Shown here piece by piece: positions 1 to 8,545 of a stretch of DNA of 64,000 nucleotides. The stretch's first letter is position 1, and every line of letters starts with the position of its first letter. Position numbers and translations under genes: made by a program. The stretch is taken from assembly GCA_044372405.1 (NCBI GenBank), contig JBILRW010000003.1:19565-83564 (forward strand). The letters are read 5' to 3'. This stretch comes from CANGYM01 sp044372405. GTDB lineage: Bacteria > Pseudomonadota > Alphaproteobacteria > JAJTHO01 > CANGYM01. A model generated the notes under the pieces. That model did no database searches. It saw only the letters and a program-made list of their open reading frames with translations, and was not told where the DNA came from.

Positions 1-516
1 TCCAAAATTGAAGCCGGTCAATTTCAATTGTTTGAATCGAAAATGAGTTTAAGTAAAATGTTTGTTTCTGCCTTAAGGATTGTTCGGGGCAGGCTTGAGG
101 CAGAAAAAATAGTGCTTATTGACGATATCCCTGATGATCTTCCCACCCTTTATGGGGATGAGCGCGCGTTGAAACAAGTGGTTATGAATGTTCTTTCCAA
201 CGCTATGAAATTTACCCCCGAAAGGGGAAGTGTTAGATTGTCGTGTCATTATGACGCTGTGATCCAGGATTTTCCCATCGTGATTCAATGTGCGGATACA
301 GGCGTGGGCATGCGGGAAGAAGATATTGCCAAGGCATTAAAACCCTTTACTCAAATTGATAATTCCTATGCGCGTCGTCACGATGGTACGGGTCTGGGCT
401 TACCTTTGGTTCAAAAACTGATAGAAATGCATCAGGGTAAACTTCACATCAAAAGTGCGCCTGGGGAGGGAACAACGGTGTCTCTTTTTTTACCCAGAGA
501 GCGGGTTTTGGTCTAA
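1..516 (+). CDS. Sensor histidine kinase, C-terminal part (5' end outside window)
   Basis: The reading frame is open from base 1 and begins with SKIEAGQF, the usual tail of a dimerisation/phosphoacceptor helix, so the true start and input domains lie upstream. What remains is a complete HATPase_c ATP-binding domain: N box (NVLSNAMKFTPE), G1 box (DTGVGM), an F-box region (PFTQIDNSYARRHDG) and G2 box (GTGLGLPL). The QIDNSYARRHDGTGLGL wording is typical of alphaproteobacterial PleC/DivJ-like PAS kinases, which autophosphorylate and feed response regulators. That family link is from memory, and the partner regulator is not visible. A TTG near base 28 is an internal codon, not the start. Confidence 0.85.
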   Translation, partial: SKIEAGQFQLFESKMSLSKMFVSALRIVRGRLEAEKIVLIDDIPDDLPTLYGDERALKQVVMNVLSNAMKFTPERGSVRLSCHYDAVIQDFPIVIQCADTGVGMREEDIAKALKPFTQIDNSYARRHDGTGLGLPLVQKLIEMHQGKLHIKSAPGEGTTVSLFLPRERVLV

Positions 517-564
517 ATTTTTTTGCTCCCCCCTTTGAATTGAATTGCCCGCGTCAGAGGCAAT

Positions 565-590
565 TTCTGGGACAATCTTCTGGGACAATC
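565..590 (+). repeat. Perfect 13-bp tandem duplication
   Basis: TTCTGGGACAATC occurs twice head to tail (565-577 and 578-590), immediately upstream of a -35-like TTGACA. It lies in the 134-bp gap between the kinase and the HAD gene. Confidence 0.9.
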
Positions 591-592
591 TT

Positions 593-621
593 TTGACACT
601 TTCGGTGGGGTTTGCTAAAAC
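593..621 (+). promoter_or_regulatory. Putative sigma-70 promoter of the HAD-dapD run
   Basis: TTGACA at 593-598 is followed, after 17 bp, by TAAAAC at 616-621. It sits about 30 bp before the GTG start of the HAD gene and directly follows the 13-bp duplication. The -35 is consensus and the -10 matches four of six. Confidence 0.5.
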
Positions 622-650
622 AAGGCCGGACTTGAAAAGAGACTTTCCCC

Positions 651-1370
651 GTGCCCCAGTCATGCCGTCACGATACCTATATTTTTGATTTGGACAATAC
701 GCTCTATGCTTCAGCGTCCAAGCTGTTCAGCCAGATTGATGGAAACATGACATCGTTTGTGCAGAAACATTTTGATTTGCCCTTTGATCAGGCCCAGGCC
801 CTGCAAAAAAAATATTTTGAGGATCACGGCACAACGCTGTATGGTCTGATGAAAAAACACGATGTCAATCCGCATCATTTTTTGGATTATATTCATGAAC
901 GTGTGGATTACACGTGGCTGAGTCCCGATGCCGAACTGAAAGCGGCCCTGGACGCGCTGGAGGGAAAAAAAATTGTCTTTACCAATGCGTCCCACCACCA
1001 CGCGGATCGGGTGCTGGATCGTTTGGGCATTGCGTCGTGTTTTTCCGGGTGTTTTGATATTATTGATGCGGGCTTTGCCCCCAAGCCCCACCGGGAAACG
1101 TATGAAAAATTATTATCTGTTTTTGATGTAGACCCCTCGCGGTCGGTGATGTTTGATGATATTCCCAAAAATTTGGTGACGGCGTCCCAGGTGGGTATGG
1201 CCACGGTTCTGATTTTGCATGATGACGAAGGCCTTCCCTATCGTTATGATCATGATGACCACGGCCCCTTTGTGGATGATCAAACCCGTGATCTGGCCCA
1301 GTGGCTGCATCACCACCAAAGCATTGTTTCTAAAATCCCATCAGAAAAGAAAGCGTTTTCGGCCCCATGA
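651..1370 (+). CDS. HAD-family pyrimidine 5'-nucleotidase-like hydrolase
   Basis: The 239-residue product has all HAD-superfamily motifs: motif I FDLDNT near residue 12 (nucleophile Asp13, general acid Asp15), motif II VFTNA, the motif III lysine in APKPHRETY, and motif IV MFDDIPKN. Sequence and length match the pyrimidine 5'-nucleotidase (SDT1-like) subgroup that dephosphorylates UMP/CMP. The exact substrate is inferred from family resemblance. The start is GTG at 651; no in-frame ATG fits the N-terminal DxDNT spacing better. Its stop overlaps the dapD start by 4 bp (ATGA), so the two are probably translationally coupled. Confidence 0.8.
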   Translation: MPQSCRHDTYIFDLDNTLYASASKLFSQIDGNMTSFVQKHFDLPFDQAQALQKKYFEDHGTTLYGLMKKHDVNPHHFLDYIHERVDYTWLSPDAELKAALDALEGKKIVFTNASHHHADRVLDRLGIASCFSGCFDIIDAGFAPKPHRETYEKLLSVFDVDPSRSVMFDDIPKNLVTASQVGMATVLILHDDEGLPYRYDHDDHGPFVDDQTRDLAQWLHHHQSIVSKIPSEKKAFSAP

Positions 1371-2218
1371 TCTCTTATACGGAACAACAGAAGATTATTG
1401 AATCATCTTGGGAAGAGCGAGACAGCATCACGCCAAACACGCAAGGGGATCTTCGGGCTGCTGTGGATGGGGTGCTCAGTGCCCTGGATCAGGGTCGTTT
1501 GCGGGTGGCCAGTCCTGAAGGCGAGACCTGGAAAGTCCATGATTGGATTAAAAAGGCGGTTCTGCTGTATTTTCGTTTGAACCCCATGCGGGAGCTGGGG
1601 GGCGGGGTGAAGGATGCCCTGTACGGGGATGCCAAGTGGTATGATAAAGTCCCCTCAAAATTTGCGGGTTGGTCGGCAGATGCCTTTCAAAATGCCGGAT
1701 TTCGCGCGGTTCCCCCGTGCACCGTGCGCTTTGGGGCGTATATTGCGCCGCAGGTGGTGCTGCTGCCCTCCTTCGTCAACATCGGGGCATTCGTGGATCG
1801 GGGCACGATGATTGATACCTGGGCCACGGTGGGATCGTGCGCCCAAATTGGTAAAGATTGTCATATCTCGGGCGGGGCCGGTATTGGGGGTGTGTTAGAG
1901 CCCCTGCAAGCCGCGCCGGTGATTATTGAGGATAATTGTTTCATCGGGGCCCGCGCCGAAGTGGCGGAGGGCGTCCGTGTGGGGAGGGGATCTGTTTTGG
2001 GTATGGGGGTGTACTTGGGGGCCTCCACCAAAATTGTGGATCGCGCCACGGGGGAGATTTTTATGGGCTATGTCCCCCCTTATTCCGTTGTGGTGGCCGG
2101 AACACTGCCCGCTGCTGATCCCAAAAAACCCAGTTTATACTGCGCGGTTATTGTGAAGCGCGTGGATGAAAAAACACGGGCGAAAACGTCCTTAAACGAA
2201 CTACTACGGGGGGATTAG
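1367..2218 (+). CDS. dapD: 2,3,4,5-tetrahydropyridine-2,6-dicarboxylate N-succinyltransferase
   Basis: DapD transfers succinate from succinyl-CoA to tetrahydrodipicolinate in the succinylase branch of lysine and meso-diaminopimelate synthesis, which feeds peptidoglycan. The 283-residue length is normal. An N-terminal helical domain is followed by a left-handed beta-helix of imperfect hexapeptide repeats from about residue 105 (for example NIGAFVDRGTMIDTWATVGSCAQIGKD), with the family's GGAGIGGVLEP stretch and a C-terminal LNELLR tail. It overlaps the HAD gene by 4 bp and is followed 4 bp later by the NDUFA9-like gene. No other dap genes are in the window. Confidence 0.96.
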   Translation: MISYTEQQKIIESSWEERDSITPNTQGDLRAAVDGVLSALDQGRLRVASPEGETWKVHDWIKKAVLLYFRLNPMRELGGGVKDALYGDAKWYDKVPSKFAGWSADAFQNAGFRAVPPCTVRFGAYIAPQVVLLPSFVNIGAFVDRGTMIDTWATVGSCAQIGKDCHISGGAGIGGVLEPLQAAPVIIEDNCFIGARAEVAEGVRVGRGSVLGMGVYLGASTKIVDRATGEIFMGYVPPYSVVVAGTLPAADPKKPSLYCAVIVKRVDEKTRAKTSLNELLRGD

Positions 2219-2222
2219 GGGT

Positions 2223-3188
2223 ATGGGAACGTTTGTTGTTTTTGGGGGAACGGGATTTGTGGGGCGATCCATCGTGCATCATTTGTGCGCGGCGGGGCAT
2301 CGCGTCATCGTGCCCACGCGCTCATTGGAAAAGGCAGCCTTCCTAAAAACATCCGGCCATGTGGGCCAGGTGACGCCGTGTCCGTTTGATCTGTTTCGGG
2401 CTTCGGAAGAATCCCTGAATACCGTGTTATCGGGGGCTGACGGGGTGATTAATACCGTTGGGATTTTATCCCCCAAACGGTTGTTTGACGCCCTTCACGT
2501 TCAATGGCCCAAAAAGCTGGCCACGGCGTGCGGTCATTTGGGGGTGAAGCATTTGGTTCATATTTCCGCGCTGGGGGTAACGCCGTCCTCAAAAAGTTTA
2601 TACGCCTCGTCCAAGGCCCGGGGTGAGCAAGCCGTTTTGTCCATTTTTCCCCGCGCCAGCATCCTTCGTCCCAGTGTTATTTTCGGGCCTGGGGATGCCT
2701 TTTTGGGTAAATTTGCCAAAATGGCGTCGCTGTTTTCCGTTTTGCCCCTCATCGGCGGCGGCAAAACCCGCTTTCAACCGGTTTTTGTGGGCGATGTGGC
2801 GGAGGCTGTTATCACCCTAATTTCCAATGAACGGTATGAAGGACAGGTCTTTTCCTTGGGCGGGCCCAACGTCTTATCCTTTCGTGATATCTTGCGCGCC
2901 ATTGGAAAAACGACGGGGCGTTCCGTTATTTTTCTCCCCCTGCCCTTTTTTATGGCCTCTCTCTTGGGGTGGGTTTTGCAAAAACTGCCCCGGCCTATGC
3001 TGACCGCCGATCAGGTGATTTTATTAAAAACGAACAACGTTGTGCCGGAAGGGGTCAAAACGTTTAAGGATTTGGACATCTTGCCAACCTCCATGCTGCC
3101 CATGCTGCCTGAGCTTTTGCAGGGCTATGTTCGGGGGGGCCGCTGGGGCATGAATCATGGTGACATTATGTCATCTGAGGCTTCTTAA
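2223..3188 (+). CDS. NDUFA9-like NAD(P)-binding epimerase-family protein
   Basis: This 321-residue protein has an N-terminal Rossmann fold (GGTGFVG at residues 8-14) and the extended-SDR layout, including SALG and ASKARGEQAV segments, with SILRPSVIFGPGD after them. It matches the alphaproteobacterial complex I NDUFA9 subfamily. Mitochondrial NDUFA9 is a structural and assembly subunit of NADH dehydrogenase near the quinone site; a similar role here is inferred. A hydrophobic stretch around residues 235-250 (FLPLPFFMASLLGW) could associate with the membrane. It lies between dapD and rnhB and shares a TAATG with rnhB. A sugar epimerase is the alternative. Confidence 0.82.
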   Translation: MGTFVVFGGTGFVGRSIVHHLCAAGHRVIVPTRSLEKAAFLKTSGHVGQVTPCPFDLFRASEESLNTVLSGADGVINTVGILSPKRLFDALHVQWPKKLATACGHLGVKHLVHISALGVTPSSKSLYASSKARGEQAVLSIFPRASILRPSVIFGPGDAFLGKFAKMASLFSVLPLIGGGKTRFQPVFVGDVAEAVITLISNERYEGQVFSLGGPNVLSFRDILRAIGKTTGRSVIFLPLPFFMASLLGWVLQKLPRPMLTADQVILLKTNNVVPEGVKTFKDLDILPTSMLPMLPELLQGYVRGGRWGMNHGDIMSSEAS

Positions 3189-3802
3189 TGCCAACCTTTG
3201 ATCTGGAATCCTCCCACGCGGGTCTGGTGGTGGGGGTTGATGAAGTGGGCCGCGGCCCCCTGGCTGGTCCTGTTGTGGCGGCGGCGGTGGTGTTTCATAC
3301 ATATGATGTGCCGATTCAGGTGTTATCGCTGATAAAGGATTCTAAAGTTCTCTCTTCACCCCAAAGGCTGCGGGCGATGCAGGCGCTGGCCCCCTATGTT
3401 TCTGTGGGGCTGGGGGCGGCATCGCGCGGGATGATTGATCAGATCAATATTTTACGGGCGAGCTTACTGGCGATGCAACGGGCGGTGGCATCTCTGGCCC
3501 GGCGTCATGGGCCGTTTCATCATATTTTGGTGGATGGCTCCCATTGTCCGGCGTTTTCCTGTCCGGCTTCGGCAGTGGTGAAGGGGGATAATCTCAGCTT
3601 TTCCATCGCAGCGGCGTCCCTTTATGCCAAGGAAACCCGGGATGCGTTGATGACGCGTTTGGCGGCACGTTACCCCCATTTTTCCTGGGAAAACAATGCC
3701 GGTTATGGCACGGGGGCCCATTTGAAGGGGCTGGAGGCCGTGGGCATTACACCCCATCACCGCCTATCCTTTCGTCCTGTGGCGCTGCGGCAAGGAGGAT
3801 AA
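3188..3802 (+). CDS. rnhB: Ribonuclease HII
   Basis: RNase HII cleaves RNA in RNA/DNA hybrids and removes misincorporated ribonucleotides. The 204-residue protein carries the type 2 signature GVDEVGRGPLAGPVVAAAVV, with catalytic Asp18-Glu19, the middle motif ILVDGSH, and the AASLYAKETRD segment. Family-typical SKVLSSPQR follows the signature. The start codon lies in the stop of the preceding gene (TAATG), pointing to coupled translation. The downstream glycosyltransferase starts 4 bp later behind a strong AAGGAGG. Confidence 0.95.
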   Translation: MPTFDLESSHAGLVVGVDEVGRGPLAGPVVAAAVVFHTYDVPIQVLSLIKDSKVLSSPQRLRAMQALAPYVSVGLGAASRGMIDQINILRASLLAMQRAVASLARRHGPFHHILVDGSHCPAFSCPASAVVKGDNLSFSIAAASLYAKETRDALMTRLAARYPHFSWENNAGYGTGAHLKGLEAVGITPHHRLSFRPVALRQGG

Positions 3803-3805
3803 AAC

Positions 3806-4822
3806 ATGCGTATTCTGGTTGCCGGTCATTTTAAATACGCCATGCATTACGGCATTATGCAAAAGCTGTATCATGCCATGATCCGTCTGGGACATGCCGT
3901 GGTGCTGTTTGATGATCGCGCCGTGGCCCGGCGGTCCACCTGGTTCGGCGGTCGACAAGTTGGCATTGCGCCGATGAATCTGCGGTTTTTAAAGGCCGCC
4001 CAGGAATTTCAGCCGGATATCATTCTGCTGGGGCATTGTGAAATGATCTGGAATGTGACGCTGGATCAAATTCGTAAAAGTCTGCCCAGTGTAAAAATCC
4101 TTTACCGTAATGTGGATCCCCTGATGCATGTTCAGAATGTGAAGGATATTCACAATCGCACGGACAGCGTCGATTGGATTTTTTTAACGACGGCGGGGGG
4201 GGCTTTATCCCAGTTTTCCGGAAAACGGGCGAAAATTGCCCATATTCCCAACCCCGTGGATCCCGCCATTGAAACCGAGCGGGCCTTTGCTGCCAGCACC
4301 TATACCCACGATTTGTTTTATGCCATTGGGGGCATTTATGAAAACGATCCACGTCCGCTGGTGGCCCAGGGAATTTTAGCCGCATGTCCCAACGTAAGGT
4401 GCTATTTCGGGGGGATGGGGGATCCGCATCTGTTTGGGCCGGCCTATTATGCCAAGCTGGCCACGGTGAAAATGGGTCTGAATTACAGCCGCGAAAATGA
4501 TGTGTATCTGTATTCTTCGGATCGCATGGCCCAATATATGGGCAATGGCTTGTTGACGTTTGTGCATCGGGAGACGGGTTTTGGGGAAATTTTCTCCGAT
4601 GACGAGATTGCCTTTTTTTCAAATACCGACGAACTACACGAAAAAATCCGTTTTTTTGCCCAAAATGATGATCACCGGGCCCGCGTGGCCCGCCAGGGGT
4701 GGGAAAAAATTCACACAGTGTTTTCCAGCGAACAGGTGGCGCGGTTTATGATGCAGTGCGCCCTGAATCAGCCCATTTTGCCAGGGCAATTTGCCTGGCC
4801 GGTGGATGTTTTTTTAAGGTAG
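3806..4822 (+). CDS. CgeB-like family 1 glycosyltransferase
   Basis: The 338-residue protein starts MRILVAGHF and has the two-lobed pattern of a GT-B transferase: an N-terminal lobe with a PDIILLGH strand, and a C-terminal lobe with AKMGLNYS-like and DVYLYSSDRMAQYMGNG segments (here VKMGLNYS). These resemble the CgeB/Glyco_trans_1_2 group that acts on surface or spore polysaccharides. The acceptor cannot be read from sequence. AAGGAGG 8 bp before the ATG is an excellent ribosome site. It ends 7 bp before the convergent glyS stop with no obvious terminator between. No sugar-biosynthesis genes neighbour it. Confidence 0.72.
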   Translation: MRILVAGHFKYAMHYGIMQKLYHAMIRLGHAVVLFDDRAVARRSTWFGGRQVGIAPMNLRFLKAAQEFQPDIILLGHCEMIWNVTLDQIRKSLPSVKILYRNVDPLMHVQNVKDIHNRTDSVDWIFLTTAGGALSQFSGKRAKIAHIPNPVDPAIETERAFAASTYTHDLFYAIGGIYENDPRPLVAQGILAACPNVRCYFGGMGDPHLFGPAYYAKLATVKMGLNYSRENDVYLYSSDRMAQYMGNGLLTFVHRETGFGEIFSDDEIAFFSNTDELHEKIRFFAQNDDHRARVARQGWEKIHTVFSSEQVARFMMQCALNQPILPGQFAWPVDVFLR

Positions 4823-4829
4823 AAACCCC

Positions 4830-6938
4830 TTACCCAAACCCATACCGCGCCAACACCTCCCGCACCAAAGCCCGGCGGTTGGTCCCATAAACCGGATCGT
4901 TGATGCGCAGGGCATCCAGCAGGGCATTCACAGGCTGCGAGAGGGCCAGCAACGCCTGAAGCCGAACCGTTTCCCCCGTCAAACTCACCGTTTCGGGCGA
5001 GGGCGGCAGGGCGTTCAGCCCCTGATAAACCTGTTTTTCCAGGGGGTCGTGTAATAAACTTTCGTCAAGAAGGGCTGTTTCGCCGCCCCATAATCCTTTC
5101 AGCCGAATCATGGTGGCCTGAAGGGTTTCGCGGTCCGAAAAATCAGCCAAGGCCTTGGCCTTCACCCAAAGGGCCACCAAATCCACGGGGGGCCCCTCAG
5201 GCGGTAAAACATCCCGCACAATGTCCAAAGGAATATCGTGCTCGTCCGTCAACGTGGTAATGGCTTTATCGAGCAGAAAGGCCTGGACCTCTTGAAATAC
5301 TTTATCCGCAAAGGGTTTGTTGGCTTCGGGATAATGATGCTGGATCATGATTTCTTTCAGATACGTCATATCAAAGGAAGGAATATGGGGATTGCCCACC
5401 ATCAACCCCACAATCCCGTACGCCAAACGGCGCAGGCCATAAGGGTCCTTACTGCCCGTGGTTTTTTCACCGGCGGCAAAAAAGCTGAGCAAACTGTCCA
5501 AACGATCCACCAGGGCCAGGGCTGTGGCCAAGGGATTGTTTCTGAAAAACGTTTCACGCACAAAATTGACCAGTTGGTATTGTGTGGCGATGGCCTTGAC
5601 GATCTCCGAATCTTCCCCCTGATGCTGGGCGTAAAAGGACCCCACGTGTCCCTGCAATTCCGGAAATTCCCCCACCATCCCCGTGGCCAAATCGGCTTTG
5701 GATAACGTGACGGCCCGCAAGAGTTTAGGGAGGTCCACCCCCTGCACCAACGCGGCCACAACGGGGGCCAGGGCCTTCATCCGCTGGACTTTGCCATAAA
5801 CGGAGGGGTCCAGGCCCAGCTTGACCAATCCCGCATGAAACGTGCGGGATTTTAGGGAATCGTTATAGGATGCTAGGGGTTGTTTTAAATCCGTTTCCCA
5901 AAAAAACGCGGCATCGGACAGACGGGCCCGCAAAACGCGCTCGTTCCCGTGAATGATACCCTGGGGGACATCGGGATCCACGCGGTTGGCCACCCCCACA
6001 AAATAGGGGGCCAGGGACCCATCGCCATGCTGGGTGGCAAAGTATTTCTGATGCACCGCCATGACGGTTTTGATAATGGGGGCCGGTAGGTGCATAAAAT
6101 CAGCGTCGATTCGGCCAATGAACGGGGCGGGGTAATCGATGAGCTTACTGATGTGACTATCGAGGTGTATATCTATGGTGTCTATCGGAAAGCCAAGGGG
6201 TAAGGGAACATTGTTTTTTTCACAAAGTTCGCGAACCATTCGAATCATTTTGGTATAGCGCTCTCCGGAATCCCCGATAATGCCGTGTTGGCCCAAGGCA
6301 CGCTCATACGTTTCTGGCGTCACCGGGACATCCGGCGCCCCGTTTAATCCCAAACGCCCCAGCGACAGGTTGCTATAGGGCAGAATCCGCGGCCCCGTTG
6401 TGTCAGTAACGTACTGGGGGGCGTGGTTTCCATGTCCCAAAAACAATCCCCCAGGCAAAACCTGATCATCCACCATGGCCACAATCCGGCGCAGGGGCCG
6501 CACCCATCGCAGCGTCGCATCCCCCCATGTCATGGATTTTGGCCAAGGATAGGTCATGATAAAATCAGCAAGGGCGGGGGCCAGGGCCTCCGCCAGAGGA
6601 ACGGGCGGCGTTGTGACTGTGGCAATGTGAAACGTCCCCTTGGGGGTTTCTGCCACGGAAAATGTGGCATCCGCATACCTCTCCTGGAATTTGGCCACAA
6701 CATCGGCAGGGGCGGTTGTTTTGGGGCCGCGGATTTCTTCGGATCGTGCGGGTAAGGTTGCGGGTAAATTGTTCACCAAAAAAGCAATACGACGCGGCGC
6801 ATCAAAGGTGACAAAAGGAGCATCAGGCAGGCCCACCTTTTCCAGCAGGACGGCAAAGGGTTCCCTCAGCTTTGTTTCCTCCGTTAAAAAACGGGCGGGA
6901 ATTTCTTCGCTGTTTAGCTCTAGCAGGAAATCAACCAT
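4830..6938 (-). CDS. glyS: Glycine--tRNA ligase beta subunit
   Basis: This is the 702-residue beta chain of the bacterial alpha2beta2 glycyl-tRNA synthetase; it binds tRNA-Gly and supports the alpha-chain catalytic core. The N-terminus MVDFLLELNSEEIPARF is diagnostic, with HD-domain and anticodon-binding regions towards the C-terminus (RLDSLLSFFAAGEKTTGSKD and NDPVYGTNRRALV are family-typical). An in-frame extension up to 7031 exists but would run deep into glyQ. ATG 6938 gives the canonical start and an 8-bp overlap with the glyQ stop, as expected for coupled subunits. Confidence 0.96.
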   Translation of the reverse strand: MVDFLLELNSEEIPARFLTEETKLREPFAVLLEKVGLPDAPFVTFDAPRRIAFLVNNLPATLPARSEEIRGPKTTAPADVVAKFQERYADATFSVAETPKGTFHIATVTTPPVPLAEALAPALADFIMTYPWPKSMTWGDATLRWVRPLRRIVAMVDDQVLPGGLFLGHGNHAPQYVTDTTGPRILPYSNLSLGRLGLNGAPDVPVTPETYERALGQHGIIGDSGERYTKMIRMVRELCEKNNVPLPLGFPIDTIDIHLDSHISKLIDYPAPFIGRIDADFMHLPAPIIKTVMAVHQKYFATQHGDGSLAPYFVGVANRVDPDVPQGIIHGNERVLRARLSDAAFFWETDLKQPLASYNDSLKSRTFHAGLVKLGLDPSVYGKVQRMKALAPVVAALVQGVDLPKLLRAVTLSKADLATGMVGEFPELQGHVGSFYAQHQGEDSEIVKAIATQYQLVNFVRETFFRNNPLATALALVDRLDSLLSFFAAGEKTTGSKDPYGLRRLAYGIVGLMVGNPHIPSFDMTYLKEIMIQHHYPEANKPFADKVFQEVQAFLLDKAITTLTDEHDIPLDIVRDVLPPEGPPVDLVALWVKAKALADFSDRETLQATMIRLKGLWGGETALLDESLLHDPLEKQVYQGLNALPPSPETVSLTGETVRLQALLALSQPVNALLDALRINDPVYGTNRRALVREVLARYGFG

Positions 6939-7815
6939 GGGCGGGTTCCCCTTGTGTTTGTTTCTCGGCGTAGGCTTCGCAGCAGGCCTTGGCCAGGGCC
7001 CGGATGCGGCCAATGGTGCGGGCGCGTTCATTCACCCCGATCATTCCCCGGGCATCCATCAAATTAAACAAATGACTGGCGGCAATGGCCTGTTCATAGG
7101 CGGGCAGAATCAATCCCAAAGACAAAAGGCGCGGACATTCAATTTCTGCTGTTTCAAAGGCGTGTTTCAGGGCCTGGGTATCGGCGGCCTCAAAATTATA
7201 CGCCGATTGTTGTTGTTCGTTGGCCAAAAACACATCGCCGTAGGTCATGGGATAACGGGACGCCGGGTCATTAAACGCCAGATCATAAACATTTTCGCGG
7301 CCCTGAATGTACATGGCCAGGCGCTCTAATCCGTATGTTAATTCAACAGAAACAGGGGAACAGGGGATACCCCCCACCTGCTGAAAATAGGTAAATTGTG
7401 TGATTTCCATGCCGTCACACCAGACTTCCCAACCCAAACCGGCGGCCCCCAGGGTGGGGCTTTCCCAGTCATCCTCAACAAAGCGAATGTCGTGATCGCT
7501 CAGGGACAGGCCAATGGCGGCCAAACTGGACAAATACAGCGCCTGAACATTGTCGGGGCTGGGTTTTAAAATCACCTGAAACTGATAATAATGCTGTAAC
7601 CGGTTGGGATTGTTCCCATATCGCCCATCGGTGGGACGGCGACAGGGCTGAGGATACGCCGCGCACCAGGGATCCGGCCCCAAACATTTCAACGCGGTGG
7701 CAGGATGAAACGTCCCCGCGCCCATTTCTTTGTCATAGGGTTGCAACAACACACACCCCTGGCGGGACCAGAACTGTTGCAGGGTTAAAATAATGTCTTG
7801 AAAGGCGAGGCTCAT
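6931..7815 (-). CDS. glyQ: Glycine--tRNA ligase alpha subunit
   Basis: This is the 294-residue catalytic alpha chain of class II glycyl-tRNA synthetase, which forms glycyl-adenylate and charges tRNA-Gly. Motifs seen are FQDIILTLQQFWSRQGC at the N-terminus, QPYDKEMGAGTFHPAT, and the class II motif 2 region with RRPTDGRYGNNPNRLQHYYQ. ATG 7815 matches the family start; a TTG 36 bp upstream would add a non-conserved tail. It lies upstream of and overlaps glyS. The region 7852-7974 separates it from a divergent flavodoxin gene and presumably holds both promoters. Confidence 0.96.
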   Translation of the reverse strand: MSLAFQDIILTLQQFWSRQGCVLLQPYDKEMGAGTFHPATALKCLGPDPWCAAYPQPCRRPTDGRYGNNPNRLQHYYQFQVILKPSPDNVQALYLSSLAAIGLSLSDHDIRFVEDDWESPTLGAAGLGWEVWCDGMEITQFTYFQQVGGIPCSPVSVELTYGLERLAMYIQGRENVYDLAFNDPASRYPMTYGDVFLANEQQQSAYNFEAADTQALKHAFETAEIECPRLLSLGLILPAYEQAIAASHLFNLMDARGMIGVNERARTIGRIRALAKACCEAYAEKQTQGEPAHG

Positions 7816-7944
7816 ACCCAACGGTGTAGCGAATTTCGGGCGGATGGGCAAGAGGTGGGTTGCTGTTTGAAATAAAGCAGATCGGTGATTTTCCCCCTAT
7901 CCTTTGGGATTAGAGGTGCTAAAATGGGTCCCTGAAGGAAGACA

Positions 7945-7950
7945 TATAAT
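7945..7950 (+). promoter_or_regulatory. Putative -10 box upstream of the flavodoxin-like gene
   Basis: A perfect TATAAT lies 25 bp before the ATG at 7975 in the divergent glyQ/flavodoxin gap. No convincing -35 hexamer is seen at the expected distance. Confidence 0.35.
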
Positions 7951-7974
7951 ATAACGAATGAAAGAGAGTCTCTT

Positions 7975-8544
7975 ATGCCCAGCATCGCCCTTGTTTACCA
8001 CAGCGGATACGGACACACCGAAAAAGTCGCACGCCTTGTTGCTGAGGGAGCTGCCTCCGTACCCGGTGTGACGGTCAAAGTCTTTAACGCTGAAGAGGCC
8101 ATAGCGCAATTGGATGCTCTGGATACCTTTGACACGATTATTTTTGGGGCCCCCACTTATATGGGATCGGCTTCAGCGGGGTTTAAGACCTTTGCCGATG
8201 CTACGGCCAAAAAATGGTTTACGCAGGCTTGGAAGGATAAGGTAGCGGCCGGATTTACCAATTCCGGGGGATTAAGTGGGGATAAATTATCAACGTTGCA
8301 GTCTTTTTCTATTCTGGCGGCCCAGCATGGGATGATTTGGGTGGGCTTGGCGGACTCAACACCTTCACCTACATCAGGTCATGGCGCCACACCGGATATG
8401 ATCAATCGTATTGGTAGTTATTTGGGCCTCATGACGCAATCAGACAACGCCAGCCCTGAAAACACCCCATCCCCTGGGGATCAAGAAACCGCCCGTCGTT
8501 TTGGGGTGCGGATTGCCGACATCACCAAACGTTGGGCCCGGTAA
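7975..8544 (+). CDS. Flavodoxin-fold NAD(P)H:quinone oxidoreductase-like protein (WrbA/NQO family)
   Basis: The 189-residue product has an N-terminal FMN phosphate-binding loop (VYHSGYGHTEKVA), a second isoalloxazine-contact loop (GAPTYMGSASAGF) and a third NSGGLSGDK segment, matching flavodoxin-fold NAD(P)H-dependent reductases. Such proteins reduce quinones by two electrons and protect against redox stress. Electron donor and acceptor are inferred. It sits 1 bp before fabD, so they are likely co-transcribed. A perfect -10 box precedes it, and its ribosome site is a modest AAAGAGAG. Confidence 0.8.
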   Translation: MPSIALVYHSGYGHTEKVARLVAEGAASVPGVTVKVFNAEEAIAQLDALDTFDTIIFGAPTYMGSASAGFKTFADATAKKWFTQAWKDKVAAGFTNSGGLSGDKLSTLQSFSILAAQHGMIWVGLADSTPSPTSGHGATPDMINRIGSYLGLMTQSDNASPENTPSPGDQETARRFGVRIADITKRWAR

Positions 8545-8545
8545 C

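Noticed and set aside
4020..4622. 200-codon frame opposite the glycosyltransferase
   Set aside because: It has a Pro/Arg/His-rich composition typical of antisense reading; the sense gene is clearly real.
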